Source: Nannobrachium achirus (taxonomy: Eukaryota > Chordata > Actinopteri > Myctophiformes > Myctophidae). From it: 64,000 nt of DNA. The notes under the pieces were generated by a model. The model saw only the letters and a list, made by a program, of their open reading frames with translations. It was not told the DNA's origin and ran no database searches. Made by a program: the position numbers and the translations under genes. The DNA lies in the NCBI GenBank assembly GCA_963921795.1, contig OY997650.1:16349935-16413934 (forward strand), written 5' to 3'. This document shows, in pieces, positions 53,437 to 63,974 of this stretch (positions are counted from its first letter, which is position 1; each line of letters opens with the position of its first letter).

Positions 53437-56169
53437 GTACTACAGAGACTCGCATACCTGGGGTTCTCAAACCTTTTTTTCTCAGGGGACCCCTGTACAT
53501 TTTATTTTTCTTCATCTCTAAGTTTATTAAAAATTCTTTGATAATAGGCTGAGAAGCAATGAGAGATCTTCCATTTTCACAGTCATAGTCTGTCATCACG
53601 CAACTATTTTTCCTCTTCTTACTACATGTGGTGGCACAACAAGTAATAGTGTTCATATGCGTTCATATACGTGTTCAACCTGGTGGAATTTATGAACTCC
53701 ATCTCTCTGATCATTTCCTAAAATGGATTAAAACCTTCAGCTATTTCTTTAAGTTTCACAAGATACAACCTTTGAACTTTGGCAAGTAAATTCAACTAAG
53801 GTTTTTATAAACATTATGATTTTCCGTCTGAATGTAAAACGCCTACTGTTCACATTTTCAATTATAAATCAATGTGCTTCCGGGACTTTGGGACATTGGT
53901 AGTCGCTCTACGGGAGTGTATGTTACCCATAGGATGGAGTACTGAACTGACAGAACGAAGATAAACACAAGTGTTTCGAACGAAACACCTGTTTATTAAG
54001 TTCTGGAAGGAAGTACTCCATCCGACTCTCGGCCCTCTGTTCGTGCAAGCAGAGTAGGCTTCAGAGGAGGAGCGATTGGGCATTACTGGCTTTAAGGGGG
54101 GGACGCCCCAACTTGAGTGACAAGCCCTTCGGCCAATAATATTGTCCTGCGGGAGTTAACGTGAGACGTTTCTGTGATCTGTGCGCCGCTGAGAGCGCCG
54201 CCCATAGGATGGAGTACTTCCTTCCAGAACTTAATAAACAGGTGTTTCATTCGAAATACTTGTGTTTTCCCGTGAGGGGAGAGCATTATCAGCGTAATCT
54301 CAAGGGACTACTCTTGGAATGATAGACTGTAACATTATCAGTGTTTCCTCCATACCAAAAAAACTGCATCACTTCTGTACAGACTGGTACATTAAAGGTT
54401 TGCTGAAGATGAGGAAGTATTGGCTTGTCACTGGAAAGCTGTATCATGGGAGTTTATTTACAGAGAGTTTCCTGAATCCTAATCTCTCTAATCTATCTTT
54501 TGGGTGAGTATTGAAGTCATAGTTAGTAACTTATCCCTGAGGCTGTTTTTACATAACAAAACAATAGATATATATGTTTAAACAGATTATTTCTCTCTAT
54601 ACCAGCCGTTATAGGCACTGGAGTAACGCAGTGGTGCTTATACCTGCAGAAACACAATGTCCTCTCGCTGTATTTTGGTGTTTGCGACGGGTATGTTTTT
54701 GGGCAACTAAAACAAACAGTGAAAACACCAAAATACTGCAGTGACTGATAACTGCTGGTATAGAGGGGAATGATTGGTAGGGGGGTAAACACAGAGCAAA
54801 GTTACATATTATTCCTTTAAAGTAGCCAACTGTACACACATACTACAGGAAAGTCCTTTCAATTTGTACACTCTCTGAGTTACTTATGAAATAGATTATT
54901 GAACACTGAGGACTTGACTGTATACCATCCAACAGCTCCCATAATGTTAAGAAACCATTCAGATCTGTCCTGAACTCTACCTTCCCCCATAACATCCCGT
55001 GTTGGCCTTTATGCAGTAGATGGACAGGGATCATCAACATGTCCGTACATGGTCAAACGTGTCCGTGGCAAGACTTGGCTATTATAATGTTATTATTTTG
55101 ATCATAAGATGCAGTTACTGAATGTCAGTCTCCAGGTTTTCTTCAGAAGATGTATGACACTGTGGTTCTCAAGCGTTTTATTTCCAATAATTGTATTTCC
55201 GGCCCCTTAACTCTCTGAGTGTGTACACATGGAACCAGAATTACAGACCTGTAATGGTCATTTAGGGCTATGTTTGTCTACTCAGTTTGTATGTCCATGG
55301 CAAAAAAAAAAATTACAAAGATTTCCACCACAAGCCAGCATGGCAATGACCCCTGATTATGGAAATACATAATAACAGTATCATGTCATGTGTCCAGGCC
55401 TGGAATTTTGTCATTTTAGGGTCAAGGCCAATTGGCCTTTGGTGTTGTCCATTGTTTGAGGTCACAAAGGTCAAATGCCAGGGCAGGAAGGCCATCAAAT
55501 AAAAAGGCCATAAAAAAGATTTTAGTCCATTGAAAGAATGAATTGAATTTAAAGGAGTAGTTCACCCCCAAAATGAAAATGTTTCTGTTGATTACTCATG
55601 CCATGGAGACTTGAGTTCAATAATATATTTTTGTATTCATCGCATTCCTAAGACACAAATGTGATTATAGTAAATTTACCCCCATTGATTCTGGATGGGG
55701 ACCCAGATGCATTGTTATTCATATTTTGTCTTAGGAAAGTGACAACATTTTTTAAAAAAATATTATTGAATTCAAATCTCCATGGTGTGAGTAATCAATA
55801 GAAAAAAGTCATTTTGGGGGTGAACTACTCCTTTAAGGGTTAAGGAAGATTTTACATTTTGTAGACTATATAGATTATGGTCTTTAATCTGATACATGCT
55901 CAGCCCTGCACAATCAAAGATGCTGGATTGGTTTAAAAATGGAGACTCAACAAAAACATATTGATAAGAAAGAGACGGTGCTACAGTCAGCTGGGGCATT
56001 AAGGCCACTGTGGCCTCAGGACATGCAATGTTTTGGAGGGGCACAAGGCCTTCATGGCCTCCCTGAAATTCCTGCCCTGCATGTGTCAGTATGTTTCTTA
56101 AAAAATTGATGTATGTACCGATGTCATGTGTGTTTGGAAATGAAAAATAACCCTGACTGTAATCTTCAG
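53437..56169. other. Intron with several MITEs
   Basis: A partial hAT-MITE left end lies at 53458-53500. An inverted repeat has arms 53965-54022 and 54208-54266. A MITE spans 54594-54766 (CTCTATACCAG/CTGGTATAGAG). The TTAA element at 55549-55836 is listed separately. No exon seen. Confidence 0.65.
55549..55836. mobile_element. TTAA-flanked MITE (AGTAGTTCACCCCCAAAATG)
   Basis: TTAAAGGAGTAGTTCACCCC faces GGGGTGAACTACTCCTTTAA, with long complementary arms. This is a MITE type abundant in teleost genomes. Confidence 0.9.
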
Positions 56170-56589
56170 ACGAACACCTTCCAGTGCATCCTGACTACAG
56201 ACGGAGCGCGGTCCTTCGCCCTGCTGCGCTACGGGGAGATGAACTGGGGTCCCGGCCAGAGGGTGCATCACAACGCGCTCATCGGCTACACCGACGGAGC
56301 GGAACACTTCCACAACGAGACCACGGTGCCCCCGGACAACCTGTTTGGCCCCGCGGGCCGCTACAGGCCCCAGCAGGCCAACGGGACCATGGGGCGGCCC
56401 GGCCAGCTGGTCTACGACCTGACGGGCCCGAACGAGGGCGACAACCCCGCTTTGAAGTGCCAGACGTGGGCGGTGAAGGAGCCCGACCCTAAGGAGTGGG
56501 CGGCCGACGTGCCCTCCTGTCCCTGCACCCGCGCCCAGGCTCTGGAGGACCTGTCGTTCGGGCCGGAGACCACTCCCGCCGGGCAGAGG
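56170..56589 (+). CDS. NIDO end and AMOP start exon
   Basis: This 420-bp phase 0-0 exon lies between AATCTTCAG and GTAAGG. It begins T-F-Q-C-I-L-T-T-D-G and W-G-P-G-Q-R, the end of the NIDO domain. The second half starts the AMOP domain: C-Q-T-W, P-K-E-W-A-A-D-V-P-S-C-P-C-T and L-S-F-G-P. AMOP is an extracellular cysteine-rich domain associated with adhesion and with MUC4 and SUSD2. The exon is GC-richer than its surroundings. Confidence 0.95.
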
Positions 56590-56712
56590 GTAAGGCCAGG
56601 GCCCTGGGTACAAGGATTCACTGCGGGCCCCCCATGAATGTTCGTCATAGGGGGAGGGGGAGGGGGTTTAACCCATTTAGACTGGGAACGCATTATTTTG
56701 TGCTTTAACTAT

Positions 56713-56745
56713 TCAAAAATAGCAGATCTAAGATCTGCTAATTTA
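56713..56745. repeat. Recurrent hairpin element, minimal form
   Basis: AAAATAGCAGATCT directly abuts AGATCTGCTAATTT; the central block is missing. Confidence 0.75.
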
Positions 56746-57048
56746 GAAAAATCGTGAAAATCTCAAAAACTTCTACTTCTGTTTCTATGTCAGTGGTGCT
56801 CAAACTTTTTCATGTGAAGGACCCACAAAATGATGATGTATTTGGCCACGGACCCCCATCTCAAAATATTTAGTTCCAGGGACCCCCCAGAAGCAAAATC
56901 TTAGTTATACAAATGTTCGCTTAAAAAATACATATACTCAAAGCTTTGCACGCATTTTCACGACTAAATTAAATCTCTGCAATACGATTATTGTGAGTGT
57001 TTTTTATCAGGAAAAACAATAACAAGGGGATTATGGTCCCATCCCTAG

Positions 57049-57220
57049 GTGAGGCAGCTGAGGAACCTGCGCTGGGGGGCCATCGGGGGCCACGTCTTCC
57101 AGTCCATCCTGAGCAACAGGCACGGCTCTGGGAAGCAGTGTGTGTACGACCCCCAGGGGCCGCTGCAGGCCGGCTACACAGAGCGATACTTCACCGGACA
57201 CTCCGCCAAGGAGCACATCG
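57049..57220 (+). CDS. AMOP domain exon 2
   Basis: The exon runs from CATCCCTAG to GTAACA, starting in phase 0 and ending in phase 1. It encodes W-G-A-I-G-G-H-V-F-Q-S-I-L-S-N, then G-K-Q-C-V-Y-D-P-Q-G and a glycosyl-acceptor-free G-Y-T-E-R-Y. It contains one cysteine of the AMOP pattern. Confidence 0.9.
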
Positions 57221-57459
57221 GTAACACATTGGGAATTGTCAATCAAATCAGTTTAGTTAGGGGACAATCAACTTCGGATTATTACATTCTGATTCTGATT
57301 CTGCTTATAATTATCTCTGAAAAGAGTTTAAGCTGCACTATGTAGCTTTGCTCTTTCCTCTTGTCTCCGTATTTTGAACCAAAGTCACTTTACAAAACAA
57401 AACAGAATTCTAATTCCTAATTCTTTGCTCTCTCTCGCTCTCTCTCTCTCTCTCTCTAG

Positions 57460-57609
57460 ATGGGGACCTGCTGCCATTCCAGTGGTGTTGTATTAAGTCA
57501 TCTTTATGTCACTTGTACCTAGACAAGAGACCCCTGGACCGTTGCCAAGGTTACGGCTGGGTCAGCCCAGACCACTGTATCCCAGCCAAGAAGGCAACTC
57601 AGGGTCTCG
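57460..57609 (+). CDS. AMOP domain exon 3
   Basis: This 150-bp phase 1-1 exon lies between CTCTCTAG and GTGAGG. It encodes D-L-L-P-F-Q-W-C-C, then C-H-L-Y-L-D-K-R-P and C-Q-G-Y. The C-C ... C-x2-Y-x3-R-P-x4-C-x2-Y pattern is the hallmark of the AMOP C-terminal half. Confidence 0.93.
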
Positions 57610-58575
57610 GTGAGGGACCTTACACAAAACATTACACTGAACAAACTGATAAATATATTCTTTGTAAACAACAACACCTTCTTATTCCCCTATGAGATAC
57701 AATAATCCATCACAAAGAAATAAGACATGAGAGTGATTCAGAGTGAGAATGGAATGTTTACTATGGAGAGAGAGAATTCAAGACAGGTACAGTACAGAAA
57801 TAATGGTTCAATGGTTCGTGCTCTCTCTGACAAATGATGTTTTGACATGAGTATAAGTATGGTCATTTGGTCTGGTCAGTCAATGGATGACGTTTCAACA
57901 GTTCATAGGATGTTTCCACAAATGACAAGGCAAAGAGTTCATAGGTTCCTGAAGAGATGTCCTTCGCTGGTGTCTGCATGACACCAGGCTGAGCCTTATA
58001 AACCAAAACAATTCTCATTGTTTTAGATACAGGCTCCATGGCTGTAGTAGATAAGGCCTCATTTCTATCAGACAGAGACCTTGTGAGTATGGTACATGAC
58101 ATTAAAGCATGGCACAGTCACAAGCTGTGCCTAAGGGTCAGGTGGTCAGTTGGTCATCAATATGAATTGATAAAAAGATGATATAAACAAAATACCTAAC
58201 ACAAACGTTTCATTATTTATGCAGTATGATATGTGTGTAGATGACAGTGACATGACAATTTCATGCAGTGTAAATATAATACATTTTTGGACCTTTTAAG
58301 GACTTTTAATACCTTTTTAACACCTCAAAATGTGCCAAATTGTCAAATAATGTAAGAAAGAGGTGTTGTGAGGTTGTTGATCAGCTATTTTCACAATATT
58401 TATCTGTGGAACCAAGTCAAACAAAATGTAATGCGTCAACTCCTACAATGGGGGGTCCCCAGTTCAAATATGATTATTTTGGGGGGCTGCGGCCTGAAAG
58501 GTTAGAGAACCACTGTATTATATAATAGATCTTCTTATACATCATCTTCTTGCTACTGTGTGTCATCCATGGCAG
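57610..58575. other. Intron
   Basis: A right half hairpin lies at 58361-58394 (GTTGTTGATCAGCTATTTTC). A hAT-MITE right-end fragment lies at 58446-58515 (GGTTAGAGAACCACTG). Confidence 0.65.
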
Positions 58576-58790
58576 CGATGGTGTTTGGGAGCCTCCATTT
58601 CATCACGTTTGATGGGACAGAGTACTCGTTCAAGACCGTGGGAGAGTTTGTGATTGTGCGGCTGTCCTCCAATACTGGATCCAATATCTTCACCCTGCAA
58701 GGAGAGACCAAGAGGCTGCAGAACACCGCCCAGAACGCCCAGGTTCCTGTGGTTGTGCGCATGGCTGCCTTCCACCAGGGAATTGGCAAG
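58576..58790 (+). CDS. VWD domain exon 1
   Basis: The exon runs from CATGGCAG to GTCAGT, starting in phase 1 and ending in phase 0. It encodes F-G-S-L-H-F-I-T-F-D-G-T-E-Y-S-F, then G-E-F-V-I-V. The (G)DPH-x-x-T-F-D-G-x-x-Y-x-F start and G-E-F/Y-x-L core are the signature of von Willebrand factor type D domains; here the usual G-D-P position is G-S-L. It continues in the next three exons. Confidence 0.93.
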
Positions 58791-58869
58791 GTCAGTTTGC
58801 ATGTACAGTATACCCATGGCTATGTGTGTGTTTTACAAGTCCATTTCAATAGTCGGTAACAGTATAGAA

Positions 58870-59294
58870 CAGGGGTCTTCAACAGGGGGTCCGGGACCCC
58901 TAGAGTTACTACAGGGGGTCCTCCAGATCTTTGAGTGATAGAAACTTTTTTTCTCCTTTTTTATATTAACCACTGAACCCTAGTGTCCATATTCTGAGAA
59001 CTTTAGCCGAAAATAGCCGATCTACAAGTTCACAACGCCTCGCAACAAAGAGCTTTGGTGTAGAGGGGAAAAAGAGCAGACTAAACTACAGGGTGATAGG
59101 TCAAGTTTATTAACTATTGGCGGTTCAAGTGGTTAAATATCTGAAAACACAAATTGACATGAATCTAAAATACACTGATGATTGTGCTGTCAAATGATGA
59201 CGCTATATGGAATCTATGAAAAGGTAGTGGGGGTCCCTGCTTCATCTCTCTCTCAACTAAGGGGTCCTTGGCCTGAAAACATTGAAGACCCCTG
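58870..59294. mobile_element. hAT-type MITE carrying half a hairpin
   Basis: The termini CAGGGGTCTTCAACAG and TTGAAGACCCCTG are flanked by GTATAGAA (58862-58869) and GAATAGAA (59295-59302), matching at 7 of 8 bases. Same family as 51422-51903. Its hairpin (59009-59046) keeps only the left arm, ending at the centre. Confidence 0.88.
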
Positions 59295-60111
59295 GAATAG
59301 AAAATAAGAGCATATAATTTCCAAGGACAATCTTACTTGTCTTTAAAGATGGAGTGCCATGATTTCTTCCCCAACTAAAACATGATGATCAGGTACTAAG
59401 ATTATACTTGGAGGAAGGTTTTTCCCCAAAACTGTACAGAAAGTGTTAACATTAGGTTTTTATGTGGCCACACCCACAAGTATGCCTGGTTGTCATGGTG
59501 GGTGGTGACCTAGCTGAAGTTAACCACACCCACAGTGTTGGGTGTATGGCAAAAGGGGAGGGGGTGATTATATGATGTCATTAACTCAGTGTTTTTCAGT
59601 TGGGCCTTTTGACTCAGAGGCTTTCAGCTTTCAGAAGTAAGCAAAAATACACAGGGAAGGCAAATTTGCATGTTATAACCACACATGGGGGTCTGTTAGA
59701 GTAACGTCAACTCCATAGACACATATAAAACAGAAAAAGTACAAAACTATGGCACCACCTAAGCTTCTGTGATTAAAGTTAGATCTATTCTTCAGAACGA
59801 TACGAATGGCACTAGGCGGGGTGTCGCACCAAATTCTGGGCCCTGGGTACTTTAACTATTGAAAAATATCAGATATACAAGCTCACAGCGTGGCGCTGCA
59901 AGCTTGTAGATCTGTTATTTTTTTTAAATCGTGAAAATGTGTCCTAGTCTTTGAATATTTCAAATATTTCTAAGGTTTAAAAAAAAAAATGTTTCTATGT
60001 CAGTGGTGCTCAAGCGTTTTCATGTGAAGGAGCCCCAAAAAGATATGTATTTGGCCACAAACCCCCATCTCAAAATGTTTAGTTCCAGGTGTAACGGAGG
60101 TGATCCAAACC

Positions 60112-60187
60112 TCCCCACATGGCTTCGAACCCGGGTCTCCCGCGTGAAAGTCCAATGTCTTAACCATTACTCCAAAGGGATATCCCT
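60112..60187 (-). repeat. tRNA-Glu-like sequence
   Basis: On the minus strand, TAATGGTTAAGACATTGGAC, then TTTCACG (UUC in the anticodon-loop position), then ACCCGGGTTCGAAGCC give A- and B-box-like parts. The acceptor arms do not pair well, so it is a tRNA pseudogene or SINE head rather than a functional tRNA. Confidence 0.5.
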
Positions 60188-60372
60188 ATGGAATGAGGGC
60201 AGATACTAAACTTTTGAGGCTTCAGGCTGGGGCTGCCTGCGACTCTCTCCGCCACACTCACCCCCCTTTGACCTCCTCCTACGGGGAAGCCCGGATCCGG
60301 GTCACGGCACCAATGTTCGCTTAAAAAAATACATATAGGCCTATTCAAAGATTTGCACACATTTTCACGACT

Positions 60373-60460
60373 TTTCAAAAATAGCAGATATTGTACAAGC
60401 TCGCAGCGCCGCACTCGTGCCGCGCTGTGAGCTTGTAGGCCTATATCTGCTATGTTTCAA
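60373..60460. repeat. Recurrent hairpin element
   Basis: TTTCAAAAATAGCAGATATT faces ATATCTGCTATGTTTCAA. The centre is GCAGCGCCGCACTCGTGCCG, more GC-rich than in other copies. Confidence 0.85.
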
Positions 60461-60632
60461 TAGCTAAAGAATAAAATAATTCCAGGTCCCTCCACCTTTG
60501 GACCTAGTAACTCAGTCCCACTTTTCCCCACCCTTGTGACGCCCCTGGCACTAGGTGTCACATGGACGGACCACATCAGAAACGTGGACCTCTACGAGGA
60601 ACTACCATTTTATTTGTGTTTGTGTTTTTCAG

Positions 60633-60711
60633 GTGGAGTGGAGGTGTGCTGATGATGCACTGCAGGGACTGCAGCTCCTGGTTGACGACGTTAATGTTCC
60701 TGTCTCTGTTG
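60633..60711 (+). CDS. VWD domain exon 2
   Basis: This 79-bp exon, phase 0 to phase 1, lies between GTTTTTCAG and GTAATT. It encodes V-E-W-R-C-A-D-D, then G-L-Q-L-L-V-D-D-V-N-V-P-V-S-V. Confidence 0.85.
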
Positions 60712-61041
60712 GTAATTATAGCATGTAGCTAATTGTTGCTGTCGGGTGGAAATCTTGTTTGTCCAGTGGGATGTCCACAAAGAGCATAATGGTCAGGTGC
60801 ACTAGCTGGCTGAACCACCAGGAGGCACCCCTCTAGTCAGTATTCCACCTATAGAACTCACAGCCTTCTTCAAGGCCCTGAATGGCACTGCAAGTTGAAA
60901 CGCATAACCTATATGCCGTTTTATTAAAGGATTTCTAATTATTATTACAAAGCAGTGTGCCTTGGTATTTTGGGGTCATGACTTATTGATCACAAAGCAA
61001 ATTCTGTCTAGTTTTCTTTTATGATATGGCTGTATTTCTTT

Positions 61042-61082
<41 letters not shown>

Positions 61083-61587
61083 TAGAGTGGGGAAAGAGCA
61101 ATTAACATCTGTGAAGCAGCACTCCTCAGCCAATATCGGTTGGCTACTTGTTCTCTCTAATCATTTCTTTACCAACTACTTTCTCCAGTTTTTTTACTGT
61201 AAAGGCAAGCACCTGCAAATAGAAGCCCCCATCACTACCTTGCCATTAAATCACATTTCATATTGGCATACGAGAGGAATATAGCACTGGAGCATCTCAG
61301 AATTTTGACTAACGTTTCAATGCAGAGGGCATATCTTCAGCAGAGTCTCTGGTGAAGATGCAACTCGGCATCGAAACATCAGTGGGAGTGTTCATCCTCC
61401 ACTATTCCAGGGACACTGTGGGTTCATTTAGGGGAGTCTAAATTGACCCATACAAGTCTGTAACTCGTAGCCTACTAATGGAACGAATACAGGTTCATTT
61501 GGTTCCATTTGTAAGCTGTCTGTCAGAGTTAAAGGAAGACCTTGAAATTTGAAAGTTTGAGAAACACTGCTCTATGGTCTCTTGCAG
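60712..61587. other. Intron with (GATA)n run
   Basis: The GATA/TAGA repeat lies at 61041-61082. AGATGCAACTCGGCATCGAAAC at 61355 resembles a dispersed repeat. No exon seen. Confidence 0.65.
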
Positions 61588-61878
61588 GTGTAGTGCACAT
61601 GGGCGAGGAGGGCTTCGCCCTGCGCTGTACCTCTCACAGACGTTGCGCCGCAGTGTACGCCGGCGGCTTGCAGGTGGTGGTGTGGCGGGCGGAGGGCAGC
61701 GGCCAGCTGGCTGCCATGGTGGAGGTGCCCCAGACCTTCTACAACCGCACCGTGGGCCTGCTGGGCCTCTGGAGCGCCAACCGCACCGACGACTTTGTCA
61801 TGTCAGACAGCCGGCTCGTCCCCTGGGCAGGCCTCAACCTCCCCTCTGAGGAGAACCTGTATCGCTTCGGCATGTCCT
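61588..61878 (+). CDS. VWD domain exon 3
   Basis: This 291-bp phase 1-1 exon lies between CTCTTGCAG and GTGAGT. It encodes L-Q-V-V-V-W and Y-N-R-T-V-G-L-L-G-L-W-S-A-N-R-T-D-D-F. The G-L-x-G-x-W/N-x-N-x-x-x-D-D-F motif is the conserved centre of VWD domains, where other family members have GLCGNFNGNxxDDF; the cysteine and the calcium-loop residues differ here, as in MUC4-type VWD. GC-rich compared with flanks. Confidence 0.95.
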
Positions 61879-61914
61879 GTGAGTTTTTCCACCACAACCA
61901 CGCGTACCGTATGG

Positions 61915-62378
61915 CAGTGGTTCTCAACCTTTCCAGGCCGTGCCCCCTCCAAAATAATCATATTTGAATTGAATTGAATTGAATTGAATTGAATTGAATT
62001 GAATTGAATTGAATTCAATTGAATTGGGGACCCCTCACCCTGACAAGCACTTGTAGTGTAGGAGTTGGGGCATTCAATTCAGTTTGACTCGGTTCCACAG
62101 ATATTGAGAAAATAGCAGACCTACAAGCTCATAACACCTCGCGTTGTGTGGCGTTGTGAGCTTGTAAATCGTCTATTTTCAAAAGAGAATTGCCTCTTTC
62201 TTATAATAGGCTATTTGACAATGTTTGACCAGTTTGGTCCTTTTCTTTCTTTTCTTTTGGTATTAAAAAGGTCTTAAAATTCCTTAAATTGTCACTTCAC
62301 TCACTGTCATCTGGGGACCCCCTCAAAATCATATGAGGACCCCCCCTGGGGTCCCGACCCACAGGTTGAGAACCACTG
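61915..62378. mobile_element. hAT-type MITE with full hairpin
   Basis: The termini CAGTGGTTCTCAACC and GGTTGAGAACCACTG face each other; the flanks CCGTATGG and CTGTCGGG match at only 5 of 8. It starts 36 bp after an exon. It contains a (GAATT)n run (61967-62020) and a complete hairpin copy (62107-62180). Confidence 0.85.
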
Positions 62379-62614
62379 CTGTCGGGATGGGCTTTTGGAC
62401 AGTGTGACTCAGTTTCAGCATCTTCATCTGTACCTGTCTATAATGTCATCTTCATAGCTATCTGTGTCATACTCATAGCTGTGGAAGCCCATTTCTGCCA
62501 TTGTGTACACATTAAAAAGACCTGCATCCCCCCACCCCTCAATACAATTCTTTACTTTATATCTCACATTTCTGAGTTTGTTTTTCCTTGCAATTACCTA
62601 TCCCACATTTGTGA

Positions 62615-62670
62615 GATAGCTGATCTACAAGCTCAAATCGACACGTTGTGGGTTTGTAGATCTGCTATTT
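62615..62670. repeat. Recurrent hairpin element
   Basis: GATAGCTGATCTACAAGCTC faces GTTTGTAGATCTGCTATTTA. Confidence 0.85.
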
Positions 62671-62854
62671 ATTTTTTTACTTTTGGTACTTCAAGTATAT
62701 TTTGATGCCTGTACTTTTGCACTTTTACTCAAGTAAAATGTTGAATACAGGACTTTTACTTGTAACAGAGCATTTCCACGTGCTGTATTAATACTTGGTA
62801 CTTTAGTACTTTTTACACGGTATTATGTCTATATGTATGTGTGTGTCCCTACAG

Positions 62855-63091
62855 GGTCGGTCCCAGTCCCGGAGAGCCTGCTGTTCTCTCTCCCCTCCTT
62901 GGTGCCGTTCAACCCCACCTCCACGGCGGCGCTGCGGGCCGGGGTGAGCCCCGCGGAGCTGGCCCACTTGAGGACCAGCTGCCAGGACAGCATGCAGTGT
63001 GTCCATGACACCCTGGCCTCAGGCAGCACCGACCTGGGCCTGCAGAGCCTGGAGGCCCACCGGCAGTACCACAACCTGGCTCTCATCTATG
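62855..63091 (+). CDS. VWD C-terminal exon (last in window)
   Basis: This 237-bp phase 1-1 exon lies between TCCCTACAG and GTATGA. It encodes P-E-S-L-L-F-S-L-P and C-Q-D-S-M-Q-C-V-H-D-T, the segment that follows the VWD core in MUC4-type proteins. The open phase-1 end means at least one more exon lies beyond 64000. A transmembrane anchor and further EGF modules could follow, as in MUC4, but are not visible. Confidence 0.9.
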
Positions 63092-63180
63092 GTATGAGAA
63101 AGCTGCACAGTCTGTGGAATCCTCAGTGTTCCGTTTGAACCCCATTTAGGCCTGAAAAATACCTAAAAATGTCTTCTAAG

Positions 63181-63410
63181 GGGGGCACGGAGGCGCAGTT
63201 GGTAGGGATGTCGCCTCACAGCTAGAAGGTCCTGGGTTCGATTCCCGCCGGGGGACGCTGTGGGTGCTGGGGGCGTGTTTCCTCCTCCGCGTCATCGGCA
63301 CCCATACCTTAGGTGGGGTTGGCGAAAGGGCCTTTCTGTGTGGAGTTTGCATGTTCTCCCCGTATCTCCTAGGGTAGATACCCTCATAAAAACATGCAGT
63401 ATTCCTTGTT
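63181..63410 (+). mobile_element. tRNA-derived SINE
   Basis: GGCGCAGTTGGTAGGGATGT (A box) and CCTGGGTTCGATTCCCGCC (B box) are followed by GTGTGGAGTTTGCATGTTCT and CTCCTAGGGTAGATACCCTC. This is a very common teleost SINE type; part of it recurs at 29650-29715. Confidence 0.9.
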
Positions 63411-63974
63411 TCTATACTACCTCCCCCTAGCCAGCCAGGGCTCCCATGGCAGAGGAAGAGCAGAAACCAGGGTTACAGGTTAGGCAATTGGCCATGGGTG
63501 AAAAAATGGGTTACAAAATCGTGGGATAAAAATTATAAGAGAAAAAAAAGTCTTCTAAATCTGCTATGTTTTTTTTGGTTTTAATGGGTTTTAAAAACAA
63601 TTTCATCTGAAATGTTGGGGGTGCGTTAGGCCCTTCCTCTGATTTCAGGCTCCTTTCTGGATTTACAGAGATTTACAAGTGCAATGCATTTCTATGATGG
63701 AGGGCAATCCAAGACGAGTGCAACAATCCAATAACTGGCAGTGGGGTTTCAAGTCATACTTTAATGCTAATAACAAACGATCAAGACAATGTCCCTGTGG
63801 TGTCAGAATAATTGTGTAAGAGAGAATAATAAATGAGATTGACTCACTGCACACACATACATTGCCTTGAGGCAGTAGTATTGTATTGAATTACATTCAG
63901 TTAATTATATATTTGATAGAAAAATATTACATTAACTCTCGGTTGCCCAGCATAAATGAATTACAATTTACAAT
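63411..63974. other. Intron, unassigned
   Basis: Nothing recognised. Confidence 0.5.

Larger units (their letters stand above)
59303..60632. other. Intron with hairpins and repeats
   Basis: Hairpin copies lie at 59862-59922 and 60373-60460. A CAGTGGTGCTCAA MITE-like left end at 60001-60090 matches 56791-56880. A tRNA-like element is listed separately. No exon seen. Confidence 0.65.

Noticed and set aside
60112..60187. Functional tRNA-Glu gene
   Set aside because: A and B boxes are visible but the acceptor and other arms do not pair properly.
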